Assembly: GCA_031404455.1 (NCBI GenBank)
Contig: JANNHP010000411.1
Span: 1 to 8,751, forward strand
Reading direction: 5' to 3'
DNA from: JANNHP01 sp031404455
GTDB taxonomy: Bacteria; Planctomycetota; JAJSAM01; JAJVHW01
DNA: 8,751 bases
Shown: piece by piece, positions 1 to 6,754 of the stretch
How the letters are laid out: every line of letters starts with the position of its first letter
How positions within the stretch are numbered: the stretch's first letter is position 1
Translations under genes and position numbers: made by a program
Notes under the pieces: model-generated
What the model was told of the DNA's origin: nothing
Database searches by the model: none
The model's input: only the letters and a program-made list of their open reading frames with translations

Positions 1-3000
1 TCGACGACGCGCCCGCGCAGCGACATCGCGGTGCCGACGGTGACTCGGAGGTCCTTCGTGTCCGCCGCGACGCCGCGCAGTTCGACGCGCGTGATGCCGG
101 CGAACGACATCCCCTCGGTGACGAGCACCCTGAAGTTCCCCGCCTGCAGATAGCCGATCGTGAAGCTCCCGTCCTCGAGCGTCACCGCCACTCCGAGCGT
201 CTTGAATCCGCTCGGCGAGTCGCCGTCGGCCGCCGCGCTGACGCTGCCGCGCGCGAGAGGCGTGCCGTCGCCGTACTTCACCGTTCCCGAGATCGAGTGC
301 ATCGCCGCGACCCGCAGCTCGACGTCGCCGCTCGCCGGCACGTCGACCTCCGCGCTCGCGGACATCCTGCCCTCGGGCACGGCGTCGACGGTGTGCGGAC
401 CCGGCGGGAGTCCTTCGACGACGAACCGACCGTCCGCGCCCGTCGTCGCGGCGACCGACTCGATCGACGGGCGCCCGACCGGCCACGACCACCCGCGGCG
501 ATCCCCGACGTCGAGCAAGATCGGCACGCCCGCGACGGGCAGGCCCGTGCCTTCCGCGACGACGCGGCCGGCGATCCGGCCGAGCGCCTCGAGCTTCGGC
601 GACGCCTCGAAGATGCGATTGGTCTCGTCCGCGAGCGACGCCTTCGCCGGCGCGGCGACGAAACCGTCGGCGCCCGCGCGGACCAGCCAGTCCTTGCTCG
701 GCCAGTGGACCTCGACGTCGAACGTGCCGTCCTTCGCGACGGCGCGGCGCGGCACGGTGAACCAGCGCGGCTCGCGAGACCACTGGGGCGAAACGACGTC
801 GGACGTGCAGACCTGCACCCACATCTCGCGCGCCTCGGCGCCCTGCGGCGCGACGACGCGCCCGCGGACGTGCGCCTTCTCCCACTTGCCCGAGGGATCG
901 TCCTCGACGACGTCCGCGACCTTCGTGTCGTACTCGAGGTCGCAGACCGTCTCCTCGCCGGGCGTGAGTTTCACGGCGCCCGCGCCGTCGCCGCCCTGGA
1001 GGAACTTCATCGCGTCGTCGGACGCCCCCTTGGGCCGCGCCATCCGTCCCTTCCACATGGCGTGGACGATCACGTCGGTCAGGTCGAGGCCGTCGAACAG
1101 GTAGCGGCCGTCGCCATCGGTCATCGCGAAGCGCGCGCCCCAACCGCGCGGTTGGACCGTGACGGACGCGCCGCGCACGGGCTGACCCGCGCACGTCACG
1201 TGACCCGTGAGGCGCGCGCCGCGCTGGAGGACGAAGTCGCGCTCGACGACCGTTTCCTTCCCGAAGAAGACGCCGGCGTCCACGCCGGGGCGCGTCGGTC
1301 CGGTCGGCTTCTGCGGGACTTCCATCCAGCCGGGCTTCGACGCCTTCGGAGTCGAAGTGACGATCACCGGCAGCAGCACGGTCAGCTCGTACCGTCCATC
1401 GGCGCCCGTCCGCGCCTCGGCCGCTTGCGCGCCGCCCGCGACGCGAACCGTGGCGCCGACCGACGGCTTCATCTCCGGCAACTCGCGCACCGTCCCGACG
1501 ATCCGCCGCGGATCGACCACGATGTCGAGCGCGCCCGAGGCCGGGACGCGCACGCGCTGGACGTCTACCGGCGACGCGTCGGGCGGCGAGATGCGCACCT
1601 GGTACGTCTCAGCGTGCAGGCCGTCGATCGTGAAGCGTCCGTCGGTGTCGCTGACGGCGCTCGGCACGAGCGACGCGGCGTACGTGGACATGGCCCAGTT
1701 CAGTTGCAGGTCGGCCCACACGCGGAGCCCCGCGACGCCGCGGCCCGCCGGGTCGTGCGCGCGGCCCGTGGGCGAGTGGCCGCGCATCAGTTGGATCGCG
1801 AGGTCGTCGCGGCGCGCGCCGCCGCGGAGCGTCACGTCGAAGAGGTAGCCGGTCGCGCGGCCCGCGCTCCGCGCGACGAATGTCCACGTCGTCGGTTCGA
1901 GGGCGTCGAACTTCGCGCATCCATCCGGCCCAGTGACGACCGACGCCTCGGGCATCGCGACGTCGCGCCATTCGGCCATCGCGACGAGAGGGTCCATCAC
2001 CTGGAGCATCGGCGTGCGCCGGGCTTCGACGGTCGCGCCCGCGATGGGTTCGCCGTCGAACGACGAAACCGTGACCGTCGCGCCGCACGGCTTCGCGAGC
2101 CACACGAGCCCGGTGTCGCGGCGTTCGCCCTCGCGGAGCGGCATCAGCGGACGCACGACCGCCGCGAGTCCGGGCACGTTGACGCGCGCGGAACCGCGAA
2201 GTCCGACCGGAAGCCCCTCGACGACGAAACGCCCGCGCTCGTCCGTCTTCGCCGCGCGCGCGTTCGTCTCGCCGCCGACGCTGACGTCGACGCCCGCCGC
2301 CGGCCGCTCCGGCTCGGCGAACCACACCTCGCCGACGACGGACGCGGTGCCCTTCTCGTTCGCCGCCGCCACGGGCGCGGCGTCCTTCGCGCCCGCGGGC
2401 GGTGTCACGACGCGCGACGGGACGGCCGTCGCCGTCTCGACCGGCTTCGGCGATGGCGCGATCGCGTCGTCCTGCGTCGACATCCACCAACTCGCCCCTC
2501 CCGCCACGAGCAGCACCACCGCGACCGCGATCCCCGCCTTCGTCGACGCCTTCACAGCAGCGCCTCCTCCCCACGCGAGCGACACCAGCGCGATCCCCCA
2601 CGCCTTCCCGTCGGCGCCGTAGTCGGCGTCGAGCCGCTCGCGAAGCTGCCCGAGGCCGCGCTTGAGCCGCGTTCGCACCGTCTCGACAGGGACCTGCATG
2701 CGCCGCGCGATCTCACGGGGCGGGAGGTCGTCGAAGAAGCGGGCGAGCACCGTCGAGCGGTACGGCTCGGCGAGCGACATCACCGCCTCGACGACGCGGC
2801 GGTGCGCCTCGGCGCGGCCGAGCATGTCCACTGCCGACGGCGTCGCCTCGGGCCGCGCGGCGGCGACCTCGCGGAGACGGCGCCGTCCCTCGCCGCGGCC
2901 CGCGCGGCGGACGAAGTTTCGAAGGACCGTCCCCAACCACGCGCGCGGCGACGATCCGTCGCCCGGCGGGTTCTCGGTCGCGGCGAGCCACGTCTGCTGC

Positions 3001-3113
3001 TCCACGTCGTCCGCGCGGCCGGGATCGGAGACCAGGCTCCGCGCGAGCGCACGCACCCACTCGCGCTCGGCGAGGAGCGACTCGATGTTCCCGGGAGGGA
3101 CGTTCGCGGTCAT
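1..3113 (-). CDS. ECF-type sigma factor fused via a membrane anchor to carboxypeptidase-regulatory-like repeats (3' end outside window)
   Basis: I translated the minus strand from the ATG at 3113-3111 and found 1037 codons without a stop up to the left edge. Residues 11-70 resemble sigma region 2 (DDVEQQTWLAA at 35-45; RAWLGTVLRNFVRR at 57-70). Residues 101-162 resemble region 4, with the helix-turn-helix PPREIARRMQVPVETVRTRL at 131-150. A weakly hydrophobic stretch (172-187) and a clear membrane segment (193-211, AGIAVAVVLLVAGG then SWWM) follow, then a Pro/Ala linker (215-255). After that come about eight modules of 80-110 residues, starting near 257, 342, 448, 537, 634, 749, 845 and 939, with a ninth beginning at 1031. 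They show the CarboxypepD_reg pattern G-x-V...GA-x-V...DGRF...GL (DERGRFVVEGL 291-301, DTDGRFTIDGL 489-499, GADGRFVVEGLPPG 892-905). With one membrane pass the modules lie outside the cytoplasm and sigma inside. No separate anti-sigma gene is visible. The start has no clear Shine-Dalgarno. Sigma and module calls are firm; sensing and promoter targets are inference. Confidence 0.88.
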   Translation of the reverse strand, partial: MTANVPPGNIESLLAEREWVRALARSLVSDPGRADDVEQQTWLAATENPPGDGSSPRAWLGTVLRNFVRRAGRGEGRRRLREVAAARPEATPSAVDMLGRAEAHRRVVEAVMSLAEPYRSTVLARFFDDLPPREIARRMQVPVETVRTRLKRGLGQLRERLDADYGADGKAWGIALVSLAWGGGAAVKASTKAGIAVAVVLLVAGGASWWMSTQDDAIAPSPKPVETATAVPSRVVTPPAGAKDAAPVAAANEKGTASVVGEVWFAEPERPAAGVDVSVGGETNARAAKTDERGRFVVEGLPVGLRGSARVNVPGLAAVVRPLMPLREGERRDTGLVWLAKPCGATVTVSSFDGEPIAGATVEARRTPMLQVMDPLVAMAEWRDVAMPEASVVTGPDGCAKFDALEPTTWTFVARSAGRATGYLFDVTLRGGARRDDLAIQLMRGHSPTGRAHDPAGRGVAGLRVWADLQLNWAMSTYAASLVPSAVSDTDGRFTIDGLHAETYQVRISPPDASPVDVQRVRVPASGALDIVVDPRRIVGTVRELPEMKPSVGATVRVAGGAQAAEARTGADGRYELTVLLPVIVTSTPKASKPGWMEVPQKPTGPTRPGVDAGVFFGKETVVERDFVLQRGARLTGHVTCAGQPVRGASVTVQPRGWGARFAMTDGDGRYLFDGLDLTDVIVHAMWKGRMARPKGASDDAMKFLQGGDGAGAVKLTPGEETVCDLEYDTKVADVVEDDPSGKWEKAHVRGRVVAPQGAEAREMWVQVCTSDVVSPQWSREPRWFTVPRRAVAKDGTFDVEVHWPSKDWLVRAGADGFVAAPAKASLADETNRIFEASPKLEALGRIAGRVVAEGTGLPVAGVPILLDVGDRRGWSWPVGRPSIESVAATTGADGRFVVEGLPPGPHTVDAVPEGRMSASAEVDVPASGDVELRVAAMHSISGTVKYGDGTPLARGSVSAAADGDSPSGFKTLGVAVTLEDGSFTIGYLQAGNFRVLVTEGMSFAGITRVELRGVAADTKDLRVTVGTAMSLRGRVV
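2553..2570 (-). promoter_or_regulatory. Internal Shine-Dalgarno and GTG within the sigma fusion gene
   Basis: On the minus strand GGAGGAGG (2570-2563) lies 7 nt before an in-frame GTG (2555-2553), codon 187 of the fusion. Translation from here would give MKASTKAGIAVAVVLLVAGG..., a typical basic N-terminus plus signal anchor, followed by the module array without the sigma domain. The sequence also encodes Trp-Gly-Gly-Gly in the long frame, so chance in GC-rich DNA is possible. The position, exactly at the join between the sigma part and the anchor, makes an internal start worth considering. Confidence 0.45.
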
Positions 3114-3149
3114 GTGTCAGGAGTGAAATCCCGCCCCGGGAGGAACCGG

Positions 3150-3165
3150 GTCACAGATCCGTGAC
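3150..3165. promoter_or_regulatory. 16-bp near-palindrome in the divergent promoter region, possible operator
   Basis: GTCACAGATCCGTGAC matches its own reverse complement at 14 of 16 positions (GTCAC arms, GATC centre). It lies in the 130 bp between the divergently transcribed sigma fusion gene (start 3113) and the MuiA-like gene (start 3244), about 13 bp upstream of the TACTTT box proposed for the latter. This is a plausible place for a dimeric regulator to control both genes. No known regulator consensus is recognised, so this is a site by symmetry and position only. Confidence 0.35.
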
Positions 3166-3177
3166 GGGGCGGTCGTC

Positions 3178-3183
3178 TACTTT
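3178..3183 (+). promoter_or_regulatory. Candidate -10 box for the MuiA-like gene
   Basis: TACTTT fits the TANNNT form of a housekeeping -10 element and is one of the few AT-rich hexamers between the divergent genes. It would place transcription start near 3190, giving a leader of about 54 nt that contains the Shine-Dalgarno. No convincing -35 element is seen at the usual spacing. Confidence 0.3.
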
Positions 3184-3231
3184 CGCCGGAACGCCCGCCC
3201 GCGGAGTGCGTCCAAAGCCCGTACGAACCTC

Positions 3232-3237
3232 GGAGGA
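3232..3237 (+). promoter_or_regulatory. Ribosome binding site of the MuiA-like gene
   Basis: GGAGGA stands 6 nt before the ATG at 3244, a strong Shine-Dalgarno that fixes this start. It contrasts with queF, the two small genes and the CNNM gene downstream, which have none. Confidence 0.75.
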
Positions 3238-3243
3238 CCCGCC

Positions 3244-4920
3244 ATGCGTCTCGCCCTCGTCGCCGGTCTCGCCCTCTTCCTCGCCTCCGCCGCCCGAGCG
3301 GAAGACCCCGCCCGCGTCGTCGATTCGCGGATCGCGCGCGTCACGGTCTACGAGGACCGCGCACTCGTCACGCGGCTCTCGAAGACCCAGGTCGCGAAGG
3401 GCGTCACGCGGATCGCCGTCGAGCACCTGCCGCCGGGGCTCGATCCGGCGTCGGTCCGCGCGCGGTGCGGCGCGGCGCGCGTGCTCGGCGTCGACCTCGA
3501 GAACGTCCACCTCGTCCGCGATTCGCGCGAGGAGATGAAGACGGCGCGCGCGGCGCACGACGCGGCGAAGCGCAAGCTGACCGAGGCGGAGATGACTCTC
3601 GCCGAGGCGAAGGACCGCTGGGACCTCTTCCGTTCGATGCGCGCGAAGAGCGTCGAGGGCGGCGAGCGCGCGCTCGGCGGTGGCCAGGGCGTGGACGTCA
3701 AGTCGATGAAGGACCTCCTCGAACTCGTCGCGGCGCAGGGCGCCCGGGCGAGGCAGGACGTGCTCTCGGCCGGCGACGACGTCGCGTCGGCGAAGGCCGT
3801 CGAGGAGGCGGCGCGCCGCCGGATCGAGGAACTGAGCACCGGCCGCGACCGCACCGAGTCGCGCGTGATCGTGACGCTCGAGGCCGACGCCGCGGCGGAC
3901 GCTGACATCTCCGTGCAGTACATCGTGGCGGGTGCCTCGTGGCAGCCCGTCTACGACTTGCGCGTGGACGAGAGTTTCGGCGAGGCGTCGCTCGGACTCG
4001 GCGCGATCGTCGTGCAGAAGACGGGCGAGGAGTGGAAGGACGTGGCGCTCGAACTCACGACCGCGCAGCCGTCGGCGGGTGCCGCGCCGCCCGAGCCGCA
4101 GCCGTGGCACGTGTACTTCCCCCAGTTCGAGGTGGCGGAAGGAGTGGTCACTCGCCACGCTGCGCCGAGGGCGAAGGCCGCTCGCGGGCCGGCGCCGGCT
4201 CCCGCCGAACTCGCGGCCGACATGGCGCGCCTCGAGGACAAGGACGACGCGTTCGCGCCGCTCGTCCGCCGGACGGGGCTCGTCGTCGCGTTCCAGTCCC
4301 AGCTCACGGAGTCGATCTCGTCCGACGGCCAGCCGTCGCGCGTGGTCCTCGCGCGCTTCGACCTGACGCCCGACGTGCGCTGGACCGCGTTCCCGCGCGC
4401 CACGAACAAGGTGTTCGTCACGGCCAAGATGACGAACACGTCGCCCGTCGCGCTGCCCGCGGGCGAGGCGCGCGTGTTCGTCGGCGCGGACTACGTCGGC
4501 CCGATGCAGTTCAAGGACTGGGGCGTCGGCAAGGAGATCGACGTCGGTCTCGGCGTCGATCGCGACGTGGAGGCGGAGCGCGAGCGCCTGAAGAACGAGC
4601 GTTCGACCGAGGGCGTGTTCAGCAAGGACAGCGTGCACGCCAGCGAGTTCCGGCTGACCGTGCGCAACCACCGCGACCGCGCGATCGACGTGCGCCTCCT
4701 CGACCAGATCCCCGTCAGCAACGACGAGGACCTCACCGTGGAGGTCACGTCGAACAGCCTCGCCCTCGCGAAGCTCCCGACGCGCGACGCCGAGACCGCG
4801 AAGGCCCGCGGCGTCCTCGAGTGGCGCTTCCCGCTCGCCGCGAAGGCGAACCAGGACGTGCGGTTCGCGTTCGAGGTCCGGCACCCGAAGGACCGGGAGG
4901 TCGGCGGACTCGGGGAGTAG
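3244..4920 (+). CDS. MuiA-family protein with DUF4140 and DUF4139 domains, exported
   Basis: This 558-residue protein begins with a signal peptide (MRLALVAGLALFLASAARA, cleavage probably after residue 19), so it should act in the periplasm or envelope. The N-terminal DUF4140-like domain spans about 25-122 (RVTVYEDRALVTR at 32-44). It continues into charged helical stretches likely to form coiled coil (about 95-130 and 160-200). The DUF4139 domain spans about 222-550, with YIVAGASWQPVYDLR (226-240), LPAGEARVFVGADYVG (404-419), VRNHRDRAIDVRLLDQIP (473-490) and GVLEWRFPL (523-531). Length and layout match the family known as mucoidy inhibitor A, whose biochemical role is not established; members are linked to envelope or exopolysaccharide traits. 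A Shine-Dalgarno 6 nt upstream supports the start. It is transcribed away from the sigma fusion gene, so joint control is possible. There is no second membrane segment. The family call is firm, the function open. Confidence 0.88.
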   Translation: MRLALVAGLALFLASAARAEDPARVVDSRIARVTVYEDRALVTRLSKTQVAKGVTRIAVEHLPPGLDPASVRARCGAARVLGVDLENVHLVRDSREEMKTARAAHDAAKRKLTEAEMTLAEAKDRWDLFRSMRAKSVEGGERALGGGQGVDVKSMKDLLELVAAQGARARQDVLSAGDDVASAKAVEEAARRRIEELSTGRDRTESRVIVTLEADAAADADISVQYIVAGASWQPVYDLRVDESFGEASLGLGAIVVQKTGEEWKDVALELTTAQPSAGAAPPEPQPWHVYFPQFEVAEGVVTRHAAPRAKAARGPAPAPAELAADMARLEDKDDAFAPLVRRTGLVVAFQSQLTESISSDGQPSRVVLARFDLTPDVRWTAFPRATNKVFVTAKMTNTSPVALPAGEARVFVGADYVGPMQFKDWGVGKEIDVGLGVDRDVEAERERLKNERSTEGVFSKDSVHASEFRLTVRNHRDRAIDVRLLDQIPVSNDEDLTVEVTSNSLALAKLPTRDAETAKARGVLEWRFPLAAKANQDVRFAFEVRHPKDREVGGLGE

Positions 4921-4967
4921 TGCCTCGGGCGGGTAGAACCACCGGCGCCATGAACGAGAGCACTCAA

Positions 4968-5070
4968 TCTCGGTAGGGGCGGACCCCCGTGTCCGCCCGG
5001 GTCCTATCCAGCAGAGACGCCATCGCCAGGATCCACGTGGGGCGGACACGGGGGTCCGCCCCTACCGAGA
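4968..5070. repeat. BIME-like inverted repeat pair (31-bp perfect arms)
   Basis: The arms 4968-4998 and 5040-5070 are perfect reverse complements over 31 bp, separated by 41 bp. Each arm can fold on its own: GGGCGGAC pairs with GTCCGCCC around a 6-nt loop. The arms carry the motif GTAGGGGCGG. The layout, two inverted copies of a small palindromic unit around a short spacer, is that of REP/BIME elements. It occupies half of the 206-bp gap between the MuiA-like gene and queF. The RNA hairpin would be very stable, but there is no T-tract after it, so a classical intrinsic terminator is not supported. A related locus lies at 8593-8751. Confidence 0.85.
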
Positions 5071-5113
5071 CACCGCAAGGGACCTGACGTGCGCCGTCGC
5101 GCCACACGCCTGT

Positions 5114-5119
5114 TACCCT
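5114..5119 (+). promoter_or_regulatory. Candidate -10 box of the queF-gluQ unit (leaderless type)
   Basis: TACCCT (TANNNT form) ends 7 nt before the queF ATG at 5127. Transcription would then start at or next to the A of the ATG. No Shine-Dalgarno precedes this gene. The same arrangement recurs before the genes at 6470 and 6755. Confidence 0.45.
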
Positions 5120-5126
5120 CCCCGCG

Positions 5127-5480
5127 ATGCCCGACCTCGAGACGTTCCCGAACCCCCGGCCCGCGCGCGACTACGAGATCGAGATCGTCCAGCCGGAGTT
5201 CACGTCGCTCTGCCCGAAGACCGGGCAGCCGGACTTCGGCACGATCCGCGTCGTCTACGTGCCGGACAAGAAGTGCGTCGAGTTGAAGAGCCTGAAGCTC
5301 TGGCTCCAGACGTACCGCACGAAGGGCATCTTCTACGAGGCCGCAACGAACGAGATCCTCGACGTGCTGGTCGCCGCGATCTCGCCGCGGCGGATGACCG
5401 TGTCGGGCGAGTTCACCGCGCGCGGCGGGATCGCGACGACCGTGCGGTGCTCGTTCGAGAAGCGCTCGAAGCGGCGCTGA
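5127..5480 (+). CDS. queF: NADPH-dependent preQ0 reductase (preQ1 synthase) QueF, short type
   Basis: QueF reduces the nitrile of 7-cyano-7-deazaguanine (preQ0) to the aminomethyl of preQ1, the base inserted into tRNA on the way to queuosine. It is a cytoplasmic enzyme of the tunnelling (T-) fold. The 117-residue protein has the unimodular length. EFTSLCP (24-30) carries the nucleophile Cys29 that forms the thioimide; QPDFG follows with Asp36, seven residues on. The QueF family motif is ELKSLKLW (52-59), and Glu71 lies in GIFYEA. The spacings Cys-Asp (7), Cys-motif Glu (23) and Cys-Glu71 (42) equal those recalled for the Bacillus subtilis enzyme (Cys55, Asp62, Glu78, Glu97). The usual His before the last Glu is Tyr70, a replacement I believe occurs in other members. 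The stop is followed after 4 bp by gluQ, so the two are probably cotranscribed. The start follows a TANNNT box rather than a ribosome binding site. Confidence 0.95.
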   Translation: MPDLETFPNPRPARDYEIEIVQPEFTSLCPKTGQPDFGTIRVVYVPDKKCVELKSLKLWLQTYRTKGIFYEAATNEILDVLVAAISPRRMTVSGEFTARGGIATTVRCSFEKRSKRR

Positions 5481-5484
5481 CGCC

Positions 5485-6429
5485 GTGCGGACGCGCCTCG
5501 CCCCGAGCCCGACCGGCGCACTGCACGTGGGCAACGCGCGGAGCTTCCTCCTCACCTGGCTCCACGCCCGCGCCGGCGGCGGATCGGTCGTGCTGCGCAC
5601 CGACGACCTCGACGGGCCGCGCGTGAAGGCGGGCCGCGCGACCGACGCCGCGGACGATCTGCGCTGGCTCGGCCTCGACTGGGACGACGCCGAGCCCGTG
5701 CTGCGCCAGAGCGACCGCGCCGGCGTCTACGACGCCGCGTGCGCGCGACTCGTCGCCGCCGGTCTCGCGTATCCGTGCATCTGCACGCGGAGCGAGATCG
5801 AGTCCGCCGCGAGCGCCCCGCACGGTCCCGAGGGCCCGGCGTATCCGGGGACGTGCCGCGGGCGGTTCGCCGACGAGACCGCCGCGCGCGCGGCGTCCGG
5901 GCGTCCGCCGACGCTGCGGTTCGTCGCGGCGCCGGGCGCCGTCTCGTTCGACGACCTCCTCTTCGGCCCGCAGACGTTCGACCCGGCCGTCGAGACCGGC
6001 GACTTCATCGTCCGGAAGGGCAACGGCACCGCGGCGTACCAACTCGCGACGGTGGTCGACGATGCCGAGAGCGGCATCGACGTCGTCATCCGCGGAGCGG
6101 ACCTCCTGCCGTCGAGCGCGCGGCAGATCCTGCTGCAACGGGCGCTCGGGCTGCCGGCCGTTCGCTATCTGCATCTCCCGCTCGTCGTCGGCCCGGACGG
6201 CCTGCGCCTCGCGAAGCGCCACGGCGACACCACGCTCCGCGCGCTCCGCGCCGCCGGATGGGACGCCCCCGCGTTCCTCGGCTGGCTCGCGGCGTCCGCG
6301 GGTCTCGCCGCGCCGGGCGAACGCGTGACGGCGCGCGAGCTCGTCTCGCGGTACGACGTCGCGAAACTCGGGCGCGGAGAGGTCGTCGTGCCGCTCGGGA
6401 CGTTCGACGTCGCGCCGCGGGCGGGCTGA
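5485..6429 (+). CDS. gluQ: Glutamyl-Q tRNA(Asp) synthetase (GluQRS)
   Basis: GluQRS is a truncated paralogue of glutamyl-tRNA synthetase. It activates glutamate and attaches it to the queuosine base at position 34 of tRNA-Asp. The 314-residue protein holds only the class I catalytic domain. It shows RLAPSPTGALHVGN (4-17, HIGH-like HVGN), the glutamate-site segment RTDDLDGPR (38-46), a zinc site of the GluQRS kind (C98-x-C100, Y120, C124), GNGTAAYQLATVVDD (179-193) and a KMSKR-like LAKRHG (242-247). The anticodon-binding domain of the roughly 470-residue GltX is absent, which argues against a normal GltX. The start is GTG, 4 bp after the queF stop, without a Shine-Dalgarno; translation is probably coupled to queF. 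The N-terminus matches the family exactly here, which supports GTG at 5485. Neighbouring queF supports the queuosine assignment. Confidence 0.93.
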   Translation: MRTRLAPSPTGALHVGNARSFLLTWLHARAGGGSVVLRTDDLDGPRVKAGRATDAADDLRWLGLDWDDAEPVLRQSDRAGVYDAACARLVAAGLAYPCICTRSEIESAASAPHGPEGPAYPGTCRGRFADETAARAASGRPPTLRFVAAPGAVSFDDLLFGPQTFDPAVETGDFIVRKGNGTAAYQLATVVDDAESGIDVVIRGADLLPSSARQILLQRALGLPAVRYLHLPLVVGPDGLRLAKRHGDTTLRALRAAGWDAPAFLGWLAASAGLAAPGERVTARELVSRYDVAKLGRGEVVVPLGTFDVAPRAG

Positions 6430-6456
6430 GCCGCGACTCGACGGGACCCCGCGCGG

Positions 6457-6462
6457 TAGCGT
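6457..6462 (+). promoter_or_regulatory. Candidate -10 box of the 70-residue membrane protein gene (leaderless type)
   Basis: TAGCGT ends 7 nt before the ATG at 6470, with no Shine-Dalgarno between. If used, the mRNA would begin at about the start codon. The box also argues against the GTG at 6461 as start, because that codon lies inside it. Confidence 0.45.
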
Positions 6463-6469
6463 GCCGGCC

Positions 6470-6682
6470 ATGCACCGCTGGAACGCCGTCTCCCCGATCG
6501 TCTTCGCCTTCCTCTGCGGCTACCACCTGCCGGAACTGGCGTGGAAGATCGACAGCGACGCAGGCGTCCACAGCGCGACCGACCTCTACCTGTGGATCAT
6601 CGTCCCGGTGTCGGGGATCGCGGCCGTCTGGGGTGCGTGGCGGGCGTTCCGGGACGCGAAGCCACCTCAGCCACCGAAGTGA
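6470..6682 (+). CDS. Small two-pass membrane protein, function unknown
   Basis: The 70-residue product (MHRWNAVSPIVFAFLCGYHL...) has two hydrophobic stretches, about 6-25 and 39-57 (LYLWIIVPVSGIAAVWGAW). A short polar loop with DSDAGVHS separates them, and the basic proline-rich tail is RDAKPPQPPK. This suggests an inner-membrane hairpin. I recognise no family. A GTG nine bases upstream (6461) would add three residues but falls within the proposed -10 box, so ATG is preferred. The gene starts 40 bp after gluQ and probably has its own promoter, so it need not belong to queuosine synthesis. Codon use looks like that of the neighbours (high G/C at third positions), which supports a real gene despite its size. 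Confidence 0.6.
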   Translation: MHRWNAVSPIVFAFLCGYHLPELAWKIDSDAGVHSATDLYLWIIVPVSGIAAVWGAWRAFRDAKPPQPPK

Positions 6683-6742
6683 GGCGCCGGCTCGCGACGC
6701 GAACACGGAGTAGGCCGCCTTCCGAACCGTCCCAGTCCGCGC

Positions 6743-6748
6743 TAGGGT
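6743..6748 (+). promoter_or_regulatory. Candidate -10 box of the 81-residue membrane protein gene (leaderless type)
   Basis: TAGGGT ends 6 nt before the ATG at 6755, again without a Shine-Dalgarno. TTCCG starts 23 nt upstream of the box (6720). The same pentamer stands at the same distance before the CATAAT box of the CNNM gene (7165 and 7188) and might be a shared -35-like element. Confidence 0.45.
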
Positions 6749-6754
6749 GCCTCG

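Noticed and set aside
297..3164. 955-codon open frame on the plus strand
   Set aside because: It is antisense to the sigma fusion frame. Its product is mostly Arg, Ala, Asp and His with no domain pattern, while the minus-strand frame shows sigma motifs and regular DGRF modules. GC-rich third positions keep the opposite strand open.
3142..3177. ECF-type promoter GGAAC...CGTC in the divergent region
   Set aside because: GGAACC at 3142-3147 and CGTC at 3174-3177 are 26 bp apart, against the usual 15-17, so self-regulation through this pair is not supported.
3151..5049. 632-codon open frame on the minus strand
   Set aside because: It is a shadow of the MuiA-like gene with biased Arg/Glu/Leu/Val composition, and its 5' part runs through the inverted repeat. 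The plus-strand frame has a signal peptide, ribosome binding site and family motifs.
4968..5070. Rho-independent terminator of the MuiA-like gene
   Set aside because: The stem is long and stable but no T-tract follows on either strand, and the same unit type recurs after the CNNM gene as part of a mosaic repeat.
5485..6429. Annotation as ordinary glutamyl-tRNA synthetase (gltX)
   Set aside because: The protein ends after the catalytic core, has the GluQRS-type zinc site and lacks the anticodon-binding domain; queF next door fits GluQRS.
5413..6471. 352-codon open frame on the minus strand
   Set aside because: It lies antisense to gluQ, whose catalytic and zinc motifs are clear on the plus strand; the shadow has no recognisable pattern.
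6461..6472. GTG at 6461 as start of the 70-residue protein
   Set aside because: It overlaps the TAGCGT box and adds only Met-Pro-Ala; ATG at 6470 has the same box-to-start spacing as neighbouring genes.
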